Made by a program: the position numbers and the translations under genes
Notes under the pieces: generated by a model
Databases searched by the model: none
The model's input: the letters and a program-made list of their open reading frames with translations, nothing else
What the model was told of the DNA's origin: nothing
Source of the DNA: Neoscytalidium dimidiatum
Taxonomy: Eukaryota; Ascomycota; Dothideomycetes; Botryosphaeriales; Botryosphaeriaceae
Assembly (NCBI GenBank): GCA_037367355.1
Contig: CM074699.1
Coordinates: 3,038,001-3,102,000 of the forward strand
Reading direction: 5' to 3'
Length of the DNA: 64,000 nt
Shown: positions 22,865-33,761 of the stretch, piece by piece
Layout of the letters: every line of letters begins with the position of its first letter
Numbering within the stretch: position 1 is the first letter of the stretch

Positions 22865-23211
22865 TCACAGCCGATGCTGCAACGGCTCCCACGACGTCGT
22901 CTCGACCGTCAACCCGTTCGCGCATCTGACCAAGAGAAAACAAATAATTAGCATACACACATCCTCTCTCTAGTTCACGGAACAAGTCCTTCTCTTTCGA
23001 CTCGCCTTCTGAACAGGCGCACCAGCGGCCTGCACATGACGCGGCCGCGCGGATCGTCGCGGTTCTCGACCTCGCACGCGTACTGCACCATCTCCAGCAA
23101 CTTGCACCGCTCCAGCTCGATCGGCCCGCCCTTGCGGTACTTGCCGCGCGCATCGTACTGCACCCGCACCTCCAGCTCCTGCGGTGGGAAGGCTTCGACT
23201 GGCGGTGCCAT
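22865..23211 (-). CDS. som1: mitochondrial inner-membrane peptidase complex subunit Som1
   Basis: Two exons (23006-23211 and 22865-22925) give 88 residues. The protein has the Som1 layout: MAPPVEAFPP start, GKYRKGGPIELERCKLLEMV in the middle, EMVQYACEVE, PLVRLFRR, and the C-terminal RRCANGLTVETTSWEP. The intron (23005-22926) starts with GC (AG|GCGAGT) and ends with TCAG. Only this GC donor keeps the conserved CANGLTVETT tail in frame; any nearby GT would change the frame. Som1 assists the Imp1/Imp2 protease that removes intermembrane-space sorting signals. Its start codon lies 177 bp from that of the XRCC2-like gene, transcribed the other way. Confidence 0.85.
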
Positions 23212-23388
23212 CGTTTGTGCGGAACGTGGGTGAGAGAGGGAGAGAGGCAAAAACCAACCACCACCCTAGCGACTTCTCCTGCTCCGAGATGCCCTGCGCG
23301 ACGGACGCGGGTGAGAGGGAATTTGGGCTGGTTTGACGAGGACTCTCGTTGAAAGGAGTGGGTCTAACGCGACGGCGCGCTTGAAGAG
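23212..23388. promoter_or_regulatory. 177-bp bidirectional promoter, som1 / xrcc2-like
   Basis: The two start codons face away from each other with only 177 bp between them, so transcription start sites and upstream elements must be shared or overlap. No TATA box is evident. Confidence 0.6.
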
Positions 23389-24659
23389 ATGAGGGCGGAG
23401 GTTGTGGGTCGGAGGCTGTTGGATGAGGTTGAAGAGGCTGGTCTGGATGAGGTGAGGACGGAAGTGCTTTGATATTCGCGTCGCCCGCAACACTACCGAA
23501 AACCATCTTGATTGATAACGAAATATAAGACGCTAACTTCACCTTCCAGGTTCTTCGCTCTGTAAGGACGTCTGCGCATCCCGAACTAAGTTCGTCGCGG
23601 TTCGGGATCCCGCCGCTCGACCGTCTACTGTACCTGTCCCAGCAGCACTCTACCCCACCGCCTCAGGCGCATCATCAAGAACTTGGAGGACCATTGCCCA
23701 GCCGCCGCCCTCCTGCGAAGCTTCCCTTGATCGAGCTCACATCCATCGGCCCCGGCCAAGGCAAAACGCACCTCCTCTACCTCATCACCACCCTCGCCAT
23801 CCTGCCCACCTACTACGACCGCATCCCTCTTTCGGGCAAGAACAGCGCCGTAATCATCATCGACACCGACAACCGCTTCTCTGTCGCGCGCCTCGCCCAA
23901 GTCATCCGCAACCACATCACCCACTGCATCCAGCGCGCTTCCGCCGCCACGGCCGCACCCGACGGCCGCCCACCACGGACCATCGACACCGACGCCCTCC
24001 TCGCCACCTCCCTCACCCACGCCCACATCCTCCGCCCGCAATCCCACCCCTCCCTCCTCTCAACCCTGCACGCCCTCCCCGCCTACCTCGCCTCCCCAAC
24101 CGCCCACCCCTCCTCCCACCGGCCCCTCCACTCCATCCTCCTCGACAGCGCCTCCGCCTTCTTCTGGCCCCTCCGCGCCGCCGAGGACGACGCCCGCGCC
24201 GCCCGCCTCACCACCGGCACGCAGACCCCTCTAGCTGCAGCCAAACCATCGTCCACCGCCACCGCCGCCGCGTACGCCGACCTGGCATCCGCGCTCCGCC
24301 GCCTGAGCGCCCGCTTCGACGCCGTCGTCGTCGCGACCACGGCGTCGCTGCCGCTTCGCCCGGGCGACGCGAACGCCGCGTCGGGAGCAAGGCCGCTGCT
24401 GCCGCCCGCTTTTACGAATGGCTTCGCCGCGGCGGTGAGGCTGGTGGTGGGGAGGGAGGCGGTGGCGGTGTTTGCGCCGGCGATGAGCGTGGCCGAGGCG
24501 GTGGGGGAGAGGGCGCAGCGGCAGGGGGTTGTGGAGAGGGGCCGGTTTGGGATCAGGGTAGAGGGAGGGAGGAGGGGGAGGGATGGATGGGGGTTTGTTG
24601 TTGGTGGGGAGGGGGTTTGGGTTGTTGAGGAGGAAGGTGATGGGGAGGAGGAAGTGTGA
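23389..24659 (+). CDS. xrcc2: XRCC2-like Rad51 paralogue (DNA repair ATPase)
   Basis: Exon 1 (23389-23451) codes MRAEVVGRRLLDEVEEAGLDE. A 98-nt intron (GTGAGG ... GCTAAC ... TTCCAG) leads to exon 2 (23550-24659), for 390 residues in total. The N-terminal helix and the following SSSRFGIPPLDRLL resemble the region before the RecA core of Rad51 paralogues. The Walker A is GPGQGKTH (about residue 77). A Walker B-like SILLDSASAF lies near residue 215, followed by LRRLSARFDAVVVATT. It probably acts in homologous recombination, helping Rad51 load. The C-terminus is Gly/Glu-rich and degenerates into low complexity. Assignment to XRCC2 rather than another paralogue rests on the LIELTSIG P-loop context, so the symbol is less certain than the family. 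Confidence 0.75.
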
Positions 24660-25289
24660 TGGGGGAGGTGGGATGCGGGCGGGCTTTAAGGGGGCATGAG
24701 TGGGCAGGAGGAAGGTATTGTGGACTCTGGAGCTGGTATGGACGCAGGAAAGAGCGCGTAGGTCGTCGGCCAAAGGACGGACTAGGGCTGGCCTGGTGGA
24801 AGATGTTTTTGTCATGGAGCTGGTAAAGACAGAGTATCGGTACGAACGGTGTATTAGTAGGAATAGAATCTCGCCCGCTCGGCAACACGCTAGAACCATG
24901 CACTGAGAGCGATAACAACCTCAAGGAAATCTTCAAGAATCTCAACTTTTCCGAGCTCGTAAAGAGATGCTATCTCAAAAAAACAGTCTTGAAATCGGAC
25001 TTCACTCTTGCCCACTGTGTGAGTAACACCCATCCGATTCCGAGGCGCCGTGCAAAGCCATCCTTCCATTCAACCATCATAACGTTGACCACTGGCGGCG
25101 GAAGAAGCGCTTGATTCCTGCAATCATAGACTGTAACTTCCGGGCTCATAGCTCTTCGCCTTTCTGCGTTAGTGAAACGAAGTTGGGCAAAACTTCCCGA
25201 AGTGTGTCGTCCACGTGGGAGGCTTGAGTTTAGTGGGGATATGTTAGTTTCATGTTTGCTCGTAAGAACATCTTACATTCTTGAATGAC
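24660..25289. other. convergent intergenic region
   Basis: About 630 bp between the 3' ends of the XRCC2-like and HET genes. I see no recognisable gene. Confidence 0.5.
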
Positions 25290-27730
25290 TTACAGTATTT
25301 CTATAAAAAAAAAATCGTCCAATACTATGCGGTTAACTCCGAGCAATGTGTCTTCATTTAGCAGCTCTAATAAGTCTCCTTCATCAACAGGGGCCACTGA
25401 CAAAGCAATAAAACTCCATAGCCCAAGTTCGATGCGGTCTTTAATGTCCTCATCCAACTTGAGAGCCCCCACGTATCTCCCATCTGTTTCATTGGCTAGA
25501 CAGTACTCGAATCGCCAACTGGAATGTTCTTTTGAACAATGTGTTACTAGCAGCTGTGCTGTTGTTACTTGAGCCGCTAATGTCGTACCCGGAACCGAAT
25601 TACACTCGATCTGCTTCAGGTCTTCCATAAATTTGCGTTGTTGATTTGTGAAAGCTTCTTCCAAGACGTCAGAATAGCGGTGCCACCTCCTCCCAAGTTC
25701 TCTTTCTAAAGATGGAAAGGTCGACATAGATGTAGCATTGTGAGGAATGTCAGACTGGATGCAACCGAGAGACCAAGCGGCAGCGATATACTCGCTAGGA
25801 AGAGGAAGTTTACGAATTCCCCCGTCACCGTTTTTCCAGCTGTAGATTTGTTGAGAGCGACTTGCATTGATCGGTGAGAAGCCGTCCTTTTCCTCCCAAC
25901 GGTACCACTGGGTCAGCGCTCCAGAAATCTCCCCTAGTAAGACGATCTTACTGTTCGCTCGAGCCCAGGTCCAACTGGGGAATTCGAATTGACTTTGAGA
26001 GGCTCGAACACGCGTCTTCCCCATATTCTGCCAAAGAAGAGCTTGATCGAAGTCCACGGTGGGAAGGCCATAGTGAAAACGGTCAAAGCTCCAGTAAATA
26101 CTCTCAAAAATACCACGGAAGGCTTTAAGAATGTCAGAGTTGTCGGTGCAATACCTTAAGTTGAACCGTGTCAATTCGTATATGCCTGGAAAGGGTTTCC
26201 AGTCTCTAGCTTCGTATAAGAGACTGTGTCCTTTGAATAACCTTCTGTAAAAGTCTCATCACAAATCTCGCAATTAATTTCGGCTTGCCAGGCAGCGAAA
26301 TAAAGCCTTCGTTTTGATAGCTGATACTCCTGGTACGTCCAGGCTCGCTTCCACCAAGGTTGGCCCCTTGGCACATCGTGCTTCGGCTCCACGGGTGGAA
26401 GAACAAGAAACTGCGGAACTCCTGCGACGGTCGTAATTTCCTGCTTGAATGCCCGCGGAGTATCCTTAACTCCAAAGAGGCCCGTGTTCGAATTTTCACT
26501 GCTAACAGCGCATATTGTTATGTAGGCCAACGAATAGATAGAACCCATAGCATCGATCTGGGATTCCTTGTGGGCTTTCCCATCCTGGATGATACAAAGC
26601 CGGTCTACCCATAGGTATTGAACGCCTAAGTTGGAGCATGCAGTTATCGCATCTCGGATCGTGGCTGGGACTTGTTTGCCTCTAAGATATCCGGGAGTTT
26701 TCATTTCCCCGATGTTGTTAAGGGTAAGCTGAAGTTCGACTTGGTCAGATTGTCGTTCTCCCCAAACATAGCTAAGAGCGATATATCGACATTCAGGCGG
26801 AGGTTCCGTAATACAGTAAGCTTTGACATTTACAAAAAGTAGTCCAGGCGGAAGGCCGCCGGATTTAGGGACGGGAAATGACGAGAACCCATTTTTATAC
26901 CTGGCGTCGCAGTCGATCAGATGGCGTCGGATCGCTTCCCATGAGATGTTAGCACCAGCCATTGCAGTCGTATTGAACTCAGGTCCAGATGCTCTTGCAA
27001 TGATTCCAAAAGATCCAGGAAGGTCCAAGTTTTGTTGCGAGTTCGTGGGTGTAATAAAGTTAATAGAGATTGCGGGCAGGTGTTGTCCCATCCTGGGGTT
27101 CCCAGTTTCAATGAACTCTTTTGAGAAGGTTAGCCGTACTCGAAAGCTGTTCATATCGTTTCCGCTGTGAAATATGCGTTCCTCCCAGTCCTTTCCATAC
27201 GCATGGGCCCAAAGGCGTACTGATGCAAGCACATTGCGGCACATTGTGCATTCAGGGTGTGCCTGGATATCTCTGATTGTGTGCCACCTTATTGCAATGT
27301 TATTGTGGGAGCCACGGTATCTATCCAGCCTCATTACGCAGGTGAGGAGATGTTGGACGCGCAGGCGTCGGCAATAGCGACATAGATTTTCATCCTCCTT
27401 CGCATCGTCGCATTGCATACAGGGCTCGTAAATTGCTCTTTCAGCTTCAATCATTCTTCTTCTGGCACGGCCATAACAATCCTTATCGATGGTTGGTGAT
27501 ATTTCGTAAACTTTGGAGGAGCAGGGATAGCTTTCGTCATGGTCCGCATGGCCATGGATGAATGCGCCTGGAATGGATGCCTGGCGGTCTGGTCCATGTT
27601 CGTTTGACGATGTGTCCGTGTCTCTAGAACTCGAGCATCGTAATCTTCGGAATAATCCACAGACCATGGCTCTAACAGCTTTCACGGCTTGAGAGATCGG
27701 AGAGGGACTGTTGTTGTGGCCTGATACCAT
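25290..27730 (-). pseudogene. HET-domain (heterokaryon incompatibility-type) protein, frameshifted
   Basis: The first part (27730-26171, about 519 residues) carries a Cys-rich N-domain (CMQCDDAKEDENLCRYCRRL, later CTMCRNVL). It then has the HET core: ECRYIALSYVWGE, NLGVQYLWVDRLCIIQD, and WWKRAWTYQEYQLSKRRL. It stops at 26171 after NPFQAYTN. The second part (26176-25290, 294 residues) takes up in another frame with LTRFNLRYCTDNSDILKAFR, which is what normally follows in HET proteins. So one base appears missing, or two extra, within 26171-26180. No intron with GT...AG and a sensible length keeps both conserved segments. HET proteins trigger cell death after fusion of unlike strains. The frameshift could be real (inactive allele) or a sequence error. 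Confidence 0.75.
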
Positions 27731-29391
27731 CTTTACTATGCTGGATGAGCATAGGTAAGGCAACAAAAACGTGTTGTTCAACGCTGGTCGCGGCGTTGAG
27801 CGCCGTCAGTGGCGGCGTGGCGTGCGGCAAGCGAGGTATTGCGGACGGTGTGAAGAAATAGACCCTTTCGAGGGGTGGATACCGTGGAACATTGGACGGG
27901 CATCTGTCTGCAGCTCTACAATTTGGTGAAGCAAGATGAATCACCGTAAAAGAAAGCAATTGTCGAATGATACCATAGACGACTTCTCTGGATGGAGGTT
28001 CATCGACGGAAGAAACCCAATTCTTGTCCATTGAAGGTGTTCGAGGCTTTGGAAGATTCTTATGCAAAATTTCACCGCATGGTCTTAGCAGCTGGTGAGG
28101 CTGAGCAGGTTGATAACACGTAGCGCGCTGCTGCCTAGACCGCATCCGCCGCTTATCCACATCGACGTGGACTAATGAGATAGGTGTGCTATGAGCCGAT
28201 CTTAACTTAACTTAGTAATATGAGCCCGCATGTTCTACTGGAGTCCGGGCGAAGCCTGCCCGCTAAATTGGGAAGTAGTATCCTAGTCACTATATAGAGT
28301 TTATCTGTAACGACGCAGCCTCCGCAGGTTGAGGAAGTTGGGACAAGTCCTTGCAAAGGTGGACGAAACACGAGGAGCAGCGGCGTCGGCCTGGTCTGTG
28401 CGCCAAGTAGTGCCTTCTCACTCCCGGGAGGCAGTTCGGAAATACAAGCCTTTTCCTCTCTGCTTTTCGTGCCATTTTCGGCAGGCCAACGGCCACGTGA
28501 CTCTCCGCGATTAGTCTGGTCCATATGCTCAGTAACTAAGCCAGAAGGGCTAACTGAGTTGCTACTCAGCCAAAACACCTGGCCCAGTTGGTGAGCGAGT
28601 AACGCCCACTTATAAGCGTAAAGAGTGCATAGAACTTTCTTACTAGATACAAGCCACATTATCTAGAAAGCTTTAATCTTTAGGGCCTGTTCTTAGCAGG
28701 ATTGGGGGCGGAGCTTGTAGTGTGGGTGGATGGCCCGTCGAGGGCGTTTGTGGAGTCTTGAGCTGGTATGGCTACGGGAGGGGGTGTGCGGGCTTCAGTA
28801 CGGAATACGGTTGGTCTGAGAAGGCCGGCGATTGTGATGAAGAGGCGAGATAGATCATTTTGTAAGGACAGGACAGAGCGATCGAAATTACAGAAGATGG
28901 AATTGGAGTCGTTATTTGCTCTGAATGGCAGGAACGACGGAGACGACCAGCACAATATTATGTAATGCTGACCGCTCGCGGATAAACTGGGATATCTTGG
29001 TATGGCTATCCTCGTGATTGATCATAGACTCTTCTACATACTCCAATTAATGAAAGTTCTCTCGGATGCTTTCGTTTTTGGAAGGTGTGACGTCCCTCGG
29101 GCGACAGAGTTAATGGGTTGTAAACGGTGGCTGTAGATTTGGTTCCGCAACCAGAAAAGAACCTGAACGAACATAGATTCTGCCAAATAACTCTAAGTTG
29201 GGAATTCTGGTGTAATTATATCCTTTGAAGCTATTTAATTTGACCAGAAAAGGGGTCGGGAAATCAGTATCAGCCGACTCGTACGCAATAACGGGATAGA
29301 TATCTACTTTGGTTGTGGAATTGATCACCGTTCCCGCCCTCTCCATAGATTGTGTTCTTTAGAGGTACGACAAAACTGGCATTACTGTCTT
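27731..29391. other. gene-poor stretch upstream of the HET gene
   Basis: About 1.66 kb. Open frames on the minus strand at 27672-28160, 28680-28955 and 29110-29346 lack recognisable domains. The last (STTKVDIYPVIAYESADTDF ... LELFGRIYVRSG) has protein-like composition but no family that I know. The sequence near 28640-28690 changes composition abruptly, without a clear repeat. Nothing firm is supported. Confidence 0.4.
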
Positions 29392-30039
29392 TCATTGGCA
29401 TAAGACTTTGTTGCTAAATGGGATGCAGCACTTATGCCGTGACTCTGGGCACGCTCCATGGCGCCGCTGGATCTTGTGTTGATTTGAAATGTTAGCCTTT
29501 CGCCTTCTCTTGTAAGCACATGACCGGCAGACACAAACTCCATTGTCAGGCTCAATATCAATCCATCGCCAACATGTCGGCTTGCTCTTGGGCTTGGGAT
29601 TTTGATTCTAAGCATCTTGGTTATTTTCGTTATCTTCAAGTGGAAGCTTTTTGACAAGTTCATCCAACTTGACAGAATGCGCACTGACAGCTTGGTCAGA
29701 GCCTGGATCGTTAGCTCTGCAGTCAGAGCATTGCGAGCCCCGAGCCGCCTCCCTGCGCTCCATCAGTATCACTCGAGGGGGGTGTTGACAATCATTGTTA
29801 GTTATGTACTTGTAACAAGAGTGACAACGATACTGGACTCCTTTTCCGAGTATCTTTCGATAACCGTAGTTGCTACCCACAGTCTACTCTATATCTCGTA
29901 CTACATCAAGATAGATGCCTCCTTTACAGTAGTCGCCCATTGGGAAGTCGCATAAGTCCTCAAGGGTGGTATCCCCGACCACCAAGCGTGACCTGGACAG
30001 AGATCGGAACTCTTCATACAAAGGCATTGATGAATGCAT
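29392..30039 (-). pseudogene. unrecognised cysteine-rich protein with two in-frame TAG stops
   Basis: A single 648-bp minus-strand frame begins with ATG at 30039 (MHSSMPLYEEFRSLSRSRL) and ends with TGA at 29392. It is interrupted only by TAG at 29886-29884 and at 29610-29608. The translation is rich in paired cysteines: YRCHSCYKYI, SQCSDCRAND, GVCVCRSCAY and CPESRHKCC. These resemble zinc-knuckle or GATA-like small fingers in spacing style, but I cannot name a family. Both stops could be former CAG codons, the change RIP or drift would produce. Alternatively, short introns might remove them. The frame stays open in all other codons, so decay would be recent. Confidence 0.45.
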
Positions 30040-30788
30040 TTTGGTATGATGCGACTGAGGAAAGGGGTATTCGTTACCCGAGGAAGTAGGGAGTGTCTCA
30101 AGGCCGTTAGCTAAATTAAAACAGGCACGTACAAGTTAGGCAATGCCATTCCTGAAATTGCTCTAGTATTCGAGCTGTTGAGGAGAGAGGACTGTGAGAA
30201 GATGTCAGCGGGGACCGAGACGAAACAGAGGCGAGGCACAGAACATTATAGCGTGTATGATCACATCCCTCGACCGAGCATCGGCAAAGAACGTTCTATC
30301 GTTCGGGGGATCTTCCTCGTGCTGTAGAGTGAAGTGGTGCAGTGCTGCTTTACGGTGCGAGGGAGCAGTGCCGGGTAAGATCCCGGGTCGGCCACGACTG
30401 TTTGAATGTGTGAATGACGTCGCAATTGCGAAGGTCGTCGACGTTGCTGCAGCACATTGATCACCACATCCCAGCCGTACGGTTAAAGTAAGTGGCGCTG
30501 TGATCCGCCATGCCGCGTGGAACGGCTGTTAGGTGAGGTGAGGTACCGTGAACAGTCGGATGTACTGAGCGACCTCCAACAATAAGCATCATCGCGATGT
30601 CAACGGCCATCGTTACCAAGCAACACCGATGGCTGAATATGCTTACTACGAACCTGAAGTGGCGCCGATCAGCACCTCCCTGTATCACGGCATCCAAACT
30701 ATATGTTGAGAAACTGGAAATATGAATCAACATACTGAGCAAGATTCTGGCTACTGCAGACGCGTTGAATTTCCGCAAGCCGCTGCTC
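30040..30788. other. intergenic, no gene seen
   Basis: About 750 bp of mixed composition between the Cys-rich frame and the aldoxime dehydratase stop. Small frames on both strands show no domain. Confidence 0.4.
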
Positions 30789-31925
30789 TCATAAACCGAT
30801 CAGGCCAGTCTTCGAATGGCAACCCACATACTCCAGCAACTGCTGCTCCGGCGTCAGCACCAGCACCTCGTGAAACAGCCGCAGGGAGATATCGTTATCC
30901 AGCTCCTTCGCGTACTGCAAAAATCGCCCAAAGATATCTAAATGCGTCTTGTGCCGCTTCGACCACCCCTCCAACGCCGCCATGTCCTCGAAAAACGCGA
31001 ACCCAAACGTCCTCTCCGTCGCAGTCGCCCGCCCGTCCCCCAAATCCAACACATCCACAAACCGACAGCAATGACACCCCACCGCCTCCCCCTCATCCCG
31101 CAAGAACTCCATCCCCTTCACCAACACCGGATGCATCGTCTCAAGATACAACCTCCTCTCCCTCGGCGTCGTCCCCGACCAATCCTGGCCGGACCTGATG
31201 ACGCAAAGATTCCTCGGACCGCGCATCCGCACCCTCCTCCCCTCCGTCGCCTCCTCACCCATCCCCGCCACCACCACGACGCCCTCGTCCACCTTCCGCC
31301 CGCGCTCCCCGACCAGCGCGTCCCGCTGCGCCGCGGCCATCCGGTCGCGCATGCTGCCCCAGTACACGTGCTCCCGGACCGGCCCGCTCATGGCCACGCC
31401 CGCCAGCCTGCCCGCGCCCTCGCCCGGCGGCCCGCGCCCGTCCGAGAACACCGTCTCGTACCGCTCGATGCGCGGGAAGAACACCTCGCGGAACCAGCCG
31501 ACGGCCGAGCGCGCGGCGTCGAGCGCGGTCCACCACGCGTCGAAGCCGCTGGAGGCGCACCAGGCGTGGTAGGCCGGTGCGGAGGGCCAGTAGGCGATGA
31601 TGCCGGCGGTGTGGTGCGAGGCGGCGTCGGTGAAGGCGATGGGGTCGTAGGCTTGTGGGGTGCAGGAGGTGTCGTTGGCGGTGGTGCTGCCGCCGCTGTT
31701 TTTGAGGAAAGCGAGTAGCGGAGCGAGGACGGTTGTGGGGTCAAGGGGTTGGTGAGGTGTGCGGGACTGCGCGCAGATGGTGGCGATGACGAGGTCGGTG
31801 GTCGTAGTGGGGAAGCGCGCGACGTAGGCTGCGGTGGGTGGAGTGTAGTTCGGCGACGGAAGGGATGTGGGTTGGGTGCGTTCAGTGCAGAGGTGAGGGG
31901 GAATGGCGGATTCGAGGTCAGGCAT
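30789..31925 (-). CDS. phenylacetaldoxime dehydratase family (haem) enzyme
   Basis: A 378-residue intronless frame starting MPDLESAIPPHLC at 31925. The ATG chosen is the first before the conserved region, although the frame stays open further upstream. The sequence matches the aldoxime dehydratase (Oxd) family. It has a SGPVREHVYWGSMRDRM segment with the conserved serine, then LCVIRSGQDWSGTTPRERR, a GMEFLRDEGEAVGC segment, and the C-terminal WSKRHKTHLDIFGRF containing the conserved histidines. The family dehydrates aldoximes to nitriles with a haem b cofactor, linking amino-acid-derived aldoximes to nitrile metabolism; it is cytosolic. Family length (about 350-400) agrees. The neighbouring gene on the same strand, 650 bp upstream, encodes a TENA/THI-4 protein. 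No nitrilase or P450 is adjacent, so the physiological substrate is unknown. Confidence 0.85.
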   Translation of the reverse strand: MPDLESAIPPHLCTERTQPTSLPSPNYTPPTAAYVARFPTTTTDLVIATICAQSRTPHQPLDPTTVLAPLLAFLKNSGGSTTANDTSCTPQAYDPIAFTDAASHHTAGIIAYWPSAPAYHAWCASSGFDAWWTALDAARSAVGWFREVFFPRIERYETVFSDGRGPPGEGAGRLAGVAMSGPVREHVYWGSMRDRMAAAQRDALVGERGRKVDEGVVVVAGMGEEATEGRRVRMRGPRNLCVIRSGQDWSGTTPRERRLYLETMHPVLVKGMEFLRDEGEAVGCHCCRFVDVLDLGDGRATATERTFGFAFFEDMAALEGWSKRHKTHLDIFGRFLQYAKELDNDISLRLFHEVLVLTPEQQLLEYVGCHSKTGLIGL

Positions 31926-32570
31926 GATTATAGTACGGAAGATATGACAGAAAGAGGCAGAAAGGGCCACAGAATCGGAGATGATGGTCGAGCAGATGCA
32001 AAATAGAGTCTTTGGTGTTGAAGGGTAAGGACATCTGGTAAGCTGACCACTCAATCTTTTATACAGTCTTCTTCCAATGGCGTTCTGTTAGTGCAGAGGT
32101 ACGTATCGATGTACCTTCTACGATCGCGTAGTACAGATTGACGATCGGAACCGGATATCTGCGGGGCGAGTAGAGAGAAGAGATGCCCACATACGTATGT
32201 CGCGTACGCCATGGACGGAATGGTGCCGCCACATTCACTAGAGACAGCAATCTTAAATTGAGCACGCGGAGGACTTAGGAAATACAACGGAGCGGATATT
32301 TCAGGACGGAAAGTCTTCCTGCGCGTATCTCATTCCGCGCGCTCCGGCAGTCAGTACCGGCCAAGATGAGGCTAACGATCGGGCCGCGTTTAGCTCCAAG
32401 ATATCAGACCCACCGATCGAGAGAGATTTCTGACACAAAAAAGAGTATAACCCCCTGTCGAGATAACGATATGATCTTCCACTGCTATCGCAAGCTATTG
32501 CCGAGCTTTCAATGTCTGCCTGTGCGGTGGGCTATCGGACTTGCGCATCAATGTTCTTCATACCGCTGGC
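31926..32570. other. intergenic, promoter side of the aldoxime dehydratase gene
   Basis: About 645 bp holding the 5' region of the dehydratase and the 3' end of the TENA gene. No gene is seen. Confidence 0.5.
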
Positions 32571-33761
32571 CTACGCTAGATCCTCCAAGGATGATCCCAG
32601 CGCGCTATCGAACAAGTCGATCTCGAACTGGAGAGCCTGGCGGAACACCGATGTCCAAGTCTGATTGTTATTAGCTGAGTAGTAGGCGTCCTTGTTGGCC
32701 TCAAGGAAATCTTCGGACCCATTAGTAATGATCTCTCTGGAGCTCTACGTCTAATATGAAAGCCAAACTAACCCATCAATTCGTTACCATAGATTGGGTC
32801 AAGGTTTGGCTCAATCCAAGTTTTATAAAAAACGGTATCTTAATGATTCAGCAGATTGCTCGGTATCTCCTCTAGTCGGATCGCGTACCTTTCCTGGTTG
32901 CATTTGACTTGTCCCAGTGTTCGGCAAGTTTTACCCAGCCCTAGGTAGTACGAGTCAGAATTGCCAAAACTGGAATGAAGGAGTCCGAAGGCCTACATAA
33001 AGGCACGGAATGGACATAACGTGGAGAGTGAACCATCCGAGGTCAAGGTTTTTTTGCAGCCAGTCTGAGTATGCGAGCTGTGCCACGCCTCTCTTCCCGC
33101 TGTCAATCACCTCGGCAGGGACGGATAGGGCGGTCACGAGGGTTTCGTTGCGGGTAGACCATGCGTAGTCGATGTCGCCTTGGATCGACTCTGTCTCTTG
33201 TTCGAGCACGGACAATAACTGCGTTGGGAAGGTCTCCGAGAATGTCGTCATCCGCAGCGCTTTGTATTGGACGTAGTCAACCAGGTAATAGTAATCTTGC
33301 TATTTTCGATTAGCGCCCGTGCACATCACCATAGATAATTGTCAATGATGGACGGTGTGACAAACAATAGTGTAGTACTGATACGATGGGATGGTGTCCT
33401 CCGGGTTTCCTTCGGCTTGGAATTTCAAGAATTCGTTGTTGAGAAACTTCCACACGAGATCCTGATTTTCATTCCACAGAGCACCTATCAACGTCCTTTT
33501 AGAGTCAGCTGCTTGTATCTACATAGTTAGATTGTTATAAAATTCATACTCGCTGTCAGTTCCACCAAAAGCTCGGGCATGATTTTGCTTGGTGCCATAT
33601 CGTTTGACGTCTGACTTCAGAGCCGAGACGGCGCGTTTGTGCCGACCAAACAAGATTTTGGGAGCTGACGAGGCACGAGAATAGGGGTCAATTGCAATGC
33701 CATGGATCAGCTCAGAGATCAGAGCGATGATGCAAAGAATACGAAACCGACACTTGAGCAT
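32571..33761 (-). CDS. TENA/THI-4 (haem-oxygenase-like fold) protein with N-terminal leader
   Basis: Six exons close exactly in frame: 33550-33761, 33366-33495, 33299-32997, 32940-32889, 32838-32773 and 32734-32571, for 308 residues. From about residue 71 the protein reads TLIGALWNENQDLVWKFL, then YQYYTIQDYYYLVDYVQY, SIPCLYGWVKLAEHW, FYKTWIEPNLDPIYG and FRQALQFEIDLFDSAL. This is the helical TENA/THI-4 order. The first exon begins MLKCRFRILCIIALISELIH, a basic then hydrophobic leader like a secretion signal, which is unusual for a fold normally found in cytosolic thiamin-salvage enzymes. The 38-nt last intron is short and its acceptor could differ slightly. The substrate is unknown, and a thiaminase activity should not be assumed. 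Confidence 0.75.

Noticed and set aside
30789..33761. A secondary-metabolite gene cluster around the aldoxime dehydratase
   Set aside because: No backbone enzyme (PKS, NRPS, terpene synthase), P450 or transferase is adjacent; only the TENA gene is near.
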